Assembly (NCBI RefSeq): GCF_009729075.1
Contig: NZ_VTGY01000022.1
Coordinates: forward strand, 124,001 to 188,000
From: Mycolicibacterium sp. CBMA 226
GTDB lineage: Bacteria > Actinomycetota > Actinomycetes > Mycobacteriales > Mycobacteriaceae
Length of the DNA: 64,000 nt
Reading direction: 5' to 3'
Shown here: one piece after another, positions 62,097 to 64,000 of the stretch
Layout of the letters: each line of letters opens with the position of its first letter
Numbering within the stretch: position 1 is the stretch's first letter
The notes under the pieces: model-generated
The model's database searches: none
What the model was told of the DNA's origin: nothing
Seen by the model: only the letters and a program-made list of their open reading frames with translations
Made by a program: the position numbers and the translations under genes

Positions 62097-62112
62097 GGGC
62101 TAACCGTAGCCC
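62097..62112. promoter_or_regulatory. GGGC-TAACCGTAGC-CC hairpin upstream of the FHA-ABC gene
   Basis: GGGCTA-ACCG-TAGCCC: 6-bp arms around 4 nt, 27 nt upstream of the ATG at 62070 on the minus strand. It contains the TAACCGTAGC 10-mer seen upstream of the sensor gene at 52092. Confidence 0.45.
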
Positions 62113-62296
62113 ACAGGATTTGCCCTGGCTGTCACCAATTGCTGCGGTTCGGCGGCATCTCGTCGACGTCGTCCGACTCCTGCGAAACGCGGCGGGCAGC
62201 CGTCTGGGTTGACCCATCGCAGGCGCGACAAATTCGTGTCGTGGTCAGTCCTTCACCTGGTGCAGACTTGACGGACGGGCACTTCAACTGGGGGAT

Positions 62297-62827
62297 GTGG
62301 TGATTGTGGGAGCGCCGTGGGGGACCGGCGCGGGCTGGTTTCCCGATCCGGGCGACAGCGGCGGCCTGCGGTGGTGGAACGGGACGAGCTGGACGTCTGA
62401 CATGTATCAGCCGCCAGAGAGCGCCAGCCCACGCCAACCATCTGCGTCGGTGCCGGCCAATTCCCCAGGTCTCGTCGCACGCCACCCGGTGTGGGCAGTG
62501 ACAGCACTGCTGGCGTTCTGCGCCATCGGGATCGCGGTGACGGCGATCAACCTGCCCAAAGCATGGGATCACGCGGTTGGGCCGTCCCGGCAGGCGGGCC
62601 GCGAGTATGCCCTCCGGTGGATCAAGGCGCAGGAGGCGGCCGGCCGGGCAGACGAACTGTCGAAGTCCGACGTCGAATGGCGTTGCAGCGCCGAGGCATT
62701 CCGAGTCGGGTCGAAAGGAACCGACCTGTCCAACGGGACACATCTGGCGCCAGGCAGGCTCATGCGCGGCGAGTTCATAAATGCCTGCACTGACGAGGCA
62801 ATGAAGCACATTGGCCGAACGGTGTGA
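62297..62827 (+). CDS. DUF2510 membrane protein
   Basis: 176 aa; start among GTGs at 62297, 62300 or 62306. GAGWFPDPGDSGGLRWWNGTSW is the DUF2510 motif (tryptophan-rich, cytoplasmic side), followed by one helix (~58-78) and an outside part with two cysteines. Common in actinobacteria; role unknown. Confidence 0.75.
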   Translation: MVIVGAPWGTGAGWFPDPGDSGGLRWWNGTSWTSDMYQPPESASPRQPSASVPANSPGLVARHPVWAVTALLAFCAIGIAVTAINLPKAWDHAVGPSRQAGREYALRWIKAQEAAGRADELSKSDVEWRCSAEAFRVGSKGTDLSNGTHLAPGRLMRGEFINACTDEAMKHIGRTV

Positions 62828-62870
62828 GCTACAACCACCAGCAGGGCCGCTAACAAGGAGGATATTTTCC

Positions 62871-63836
62871 ATGGTGGACTACCCACCGCGTAATCCCGGT
62901 CCCCGGCAATTCTCAGCTCCAACGCCGGCCGACGATCCGACAATCCAGCTCCCTCGCTACCGCAATGCCCAGACCAGGTCGGCCGATTTTGCCGGCGATG
63001 ACGGCCCGACGGCGCCACACTCGACCTATCCGCCGCGCGTGATGCTCACGCCCGCCCATCCTGTGGCACCACCACCGCCACCGGCGCCGGCGTACGCGGC
63101 CCCGCCTGCGGCTCCGCGTAAACGGTCGCGACGCAAGGTCTTCATTGGCTTGGGTGGAACCGTCCTCCTCGTCGTGGCCGGTCTGATCGGCGCGGAAGTG
63201 TTGGTGCGGAATCACGCGGAGTCGGTCGTTGCCGACACCGTCAAGTGCGCGACGGGTGACACCTCAACAGTCTCGTTCGCCACGATGCCCCCGATCCTGT
63301 GGCAAGCCGCCCGCGGCACGTACGCCTCCATCCGGATTCAGACCTCGGGCAACAGGATTCGTGGCATGCGGGGCATGCCCGTCGTCATCGACTTACATGA
63401 TGTACGTCCGGCAGCGAAGGGATCCGCGGGTTCTGTCGGATCAGCGGAAGCCTCCCTCACGTGGAGCCTCGATGGCATCAAGGAGACGCTGCAGGCTGCG
63501 GTACCCGTCGCCGGCAAGCTCCTCACCGACGTCACGGCCAGCCCAAGTGACGGCACAATCAGACTGGGCAACTTTCTGGTCAGTGTGACCGTGAAGCCGA
63601 AGACGCTCGCCAACGGGACCATCGCGTTGCACGTCGTGCGCACTACAGGGCCGGGCCTGGCAGCGGTCGAGACGCTGCAGCCGGCGTTGGACGCCTACAT
63701 GGCGAAGCAGACGCTGCCCCTGGGCCTTCATGCCGATCAGCTATCTGTGACCGATCGAGGAGTGAATGCGCACTTGACGAGCGCGAACGTCAGCCTGCCC
63801 GCAGACGCCGGAAAAGACTGCTATCCAACGAATTAG
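62871..63836 (+). CDS. LmeA-family phospholipid-binding protein (DUF2993)
   Basis: 321 aa from ATG 62871 (AAGGAGG upstream). Pro-rich cytoplasmic head with a Thr/Pro cluster (DDPTIQLPRYR), one membrane helix (~103-121), then the DUF2993 domain (AESVVADTVKCATGDTSTVS, and VSLPADAGKDCYPTN with the closing Cys). Mycobacterial LmeA binds phospholipids and supports lipomannan elongation. The gene follows the DUF2510 gene by 43 nt. From 63837 to the window end I see no gene. Confidence 0.82.
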   Translation: MVDYPPRNPGPRQFSAPTPADDPTIQLPRYRNAQTRSADFAGDDGPTAPHSTYPPRVMLTPAHPVAPPPPPAPAYAAPPAAPRKRSRRKVFIGLGGTVLLVVAGLIGAEVLVRNHAESVVADTVKCATGDTSTVSFATMPPILWQAARGTYASIRIQTSGNRIRGMRGMPVVIDLHDVRPAAKGSAGSVGSAEASLTWSLDGIKETLQAAVPVAGKLLTDVTASPSDGTIRLGNFLVSVTVKPKTLANGTIALHVVRTTGPGLAAVETLQPALDAYMAKQTLPLGLHADQLSVTDRGVNAHLTSANVSLPADAGKDCYPTN

Positions 63837-64000
63837 TTGGCGGATCGCTGCGAGCCACCACGATTTCGCACCACTCAACCCCACTGCCCAATCGGGATAA
63901 CAGGGCTCGCCTTCGGGCTGTTGCGCGTGCATGCCCTCAGCCAACGTATCGCTCTGCGCGTCAGCACTTTTCAAACGTGGCGGACAGCTCGATCTCCAGA

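Noticed and set aside
63741..63974. Minus-strand frame of 77 residues at the window end
   Set aside because: Overlaps the LmeA-like gene, no ribosome site, no family features.
1..64000. Conjugative ESX plasmid origin
   Set aside because: No relaxase, VirB4, TcpC or partition/replication gene is seen; three ParA-like proteins are of the EspI type and not next to a ParB.
1..64000. CRISPR array, tRNA, rRNA
   Set aside because: No regularly spaced repeat, cloverleaf-like or rRNA-like sequence was noticed in any intergenic stretch.

Overview
The window is high-GC DNA from a mycobacterium-like actinobacterium, very probably a non-tuberculous Mycobacteriaceae chromosome. The evidence is a complete ESX (type VII secretion, T7SS) gene set (EccA, EccB, EccC, EccD, EccE, MycP, EspG, PE/PPE-like and WXG100 proteins) together with families typical of that group: LprG-type lipoprotein, LmeA-like protein, PknH-type sensor domains, DUF5336, DUF4333, DUF4189, DUF2510. 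No relaxase, VirB4, rRNA, tRNA or CRISPR array was seen, so nothing points to a conjugative ESX plasmid. Gene content (fused EccC, MinD-like ATPases, PE-PPE, EspG, EccA) resembles the ESX-2 type more than ESX-4. That is inference; only a phylogeny of EccC or MycP would settle it.

Layout. 1-8.3 kb: phospho-signalling and envelope genes: a proline-rich protein with a repeated Thr motif, an FHA/XRE-like protein, two tandem lipoproteins, a Ser/Thr kinase fused to a periplasmic-binding-protein domain, and small membrane or zinc-ribbon proteins. 8.26-9.5 kb: a scrap zone holding a sensor-domain fragment, the tail of a probable effector overlapping an immunity-like gene, a decapitated WXG100 gene and a transposase-less IS110 left end. 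9.6-25.4 kb: an alpha/beta hydrolase, then the ESX membrane core: DUF5336-EccE and EccB (divergent), DUF6461, a first EccD (minus) divergent from EccC-EccD-MycP, then a MinD/EspI-like ATPase. 25.4-29 kb: cargo-like metabolic genes (SDR fragment, XRE/MmyB regulator, frameshifted M24 peptidase, SDR).

29.2-40.5 kb: one long minus-strand run of 16 genes encoding putative ESX substrates and chaperones: CpnT-N-terminal-like protein, WXG100-like proteins, YbaB-like proteins, large Pro/Ala-rich EspB/EspA-like proteins, a KAS III-like enzyme, two EspG proteins, a WXG100 pair, PPE, PE and EspC-like. It diverges from eccA plus a second MinD-like gene (40.7-43.6 kb). 44-47.5 kb: membrane, DUF4253, sensor and RsiV-like genes. 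47.6-49.05 kb: an intact IS110-family element. 49.05-63.8 kb: secreted and regulatory envelope genes, including FHA, a third MinD-like ATPase, a zinc metallopeptidase lipoprotein, LprG-like, and an FHA-FHA-ABC exporter with a fused C-terminal sensor domain.

Working model (inference): EccB/C/D/E/MycP form the secretion machine; EccA, the EspG proteins and the YbaB-like proteins handle the substrates; the kinase, FHA and sensor proteins on both flanks would give phosphorylation-dependent control. The most unusual features are two eccD genes in one locus, the kinase-binding-protein fusion, a KAS III-like protein without its usual histidine in the substrate operon, a shared 10-bp motif upstream of sensor/FHA genes, the relic effector-immunity cassette, and a solo IS110 left end that keeps the presumed bridge-RNA region but no transposase.
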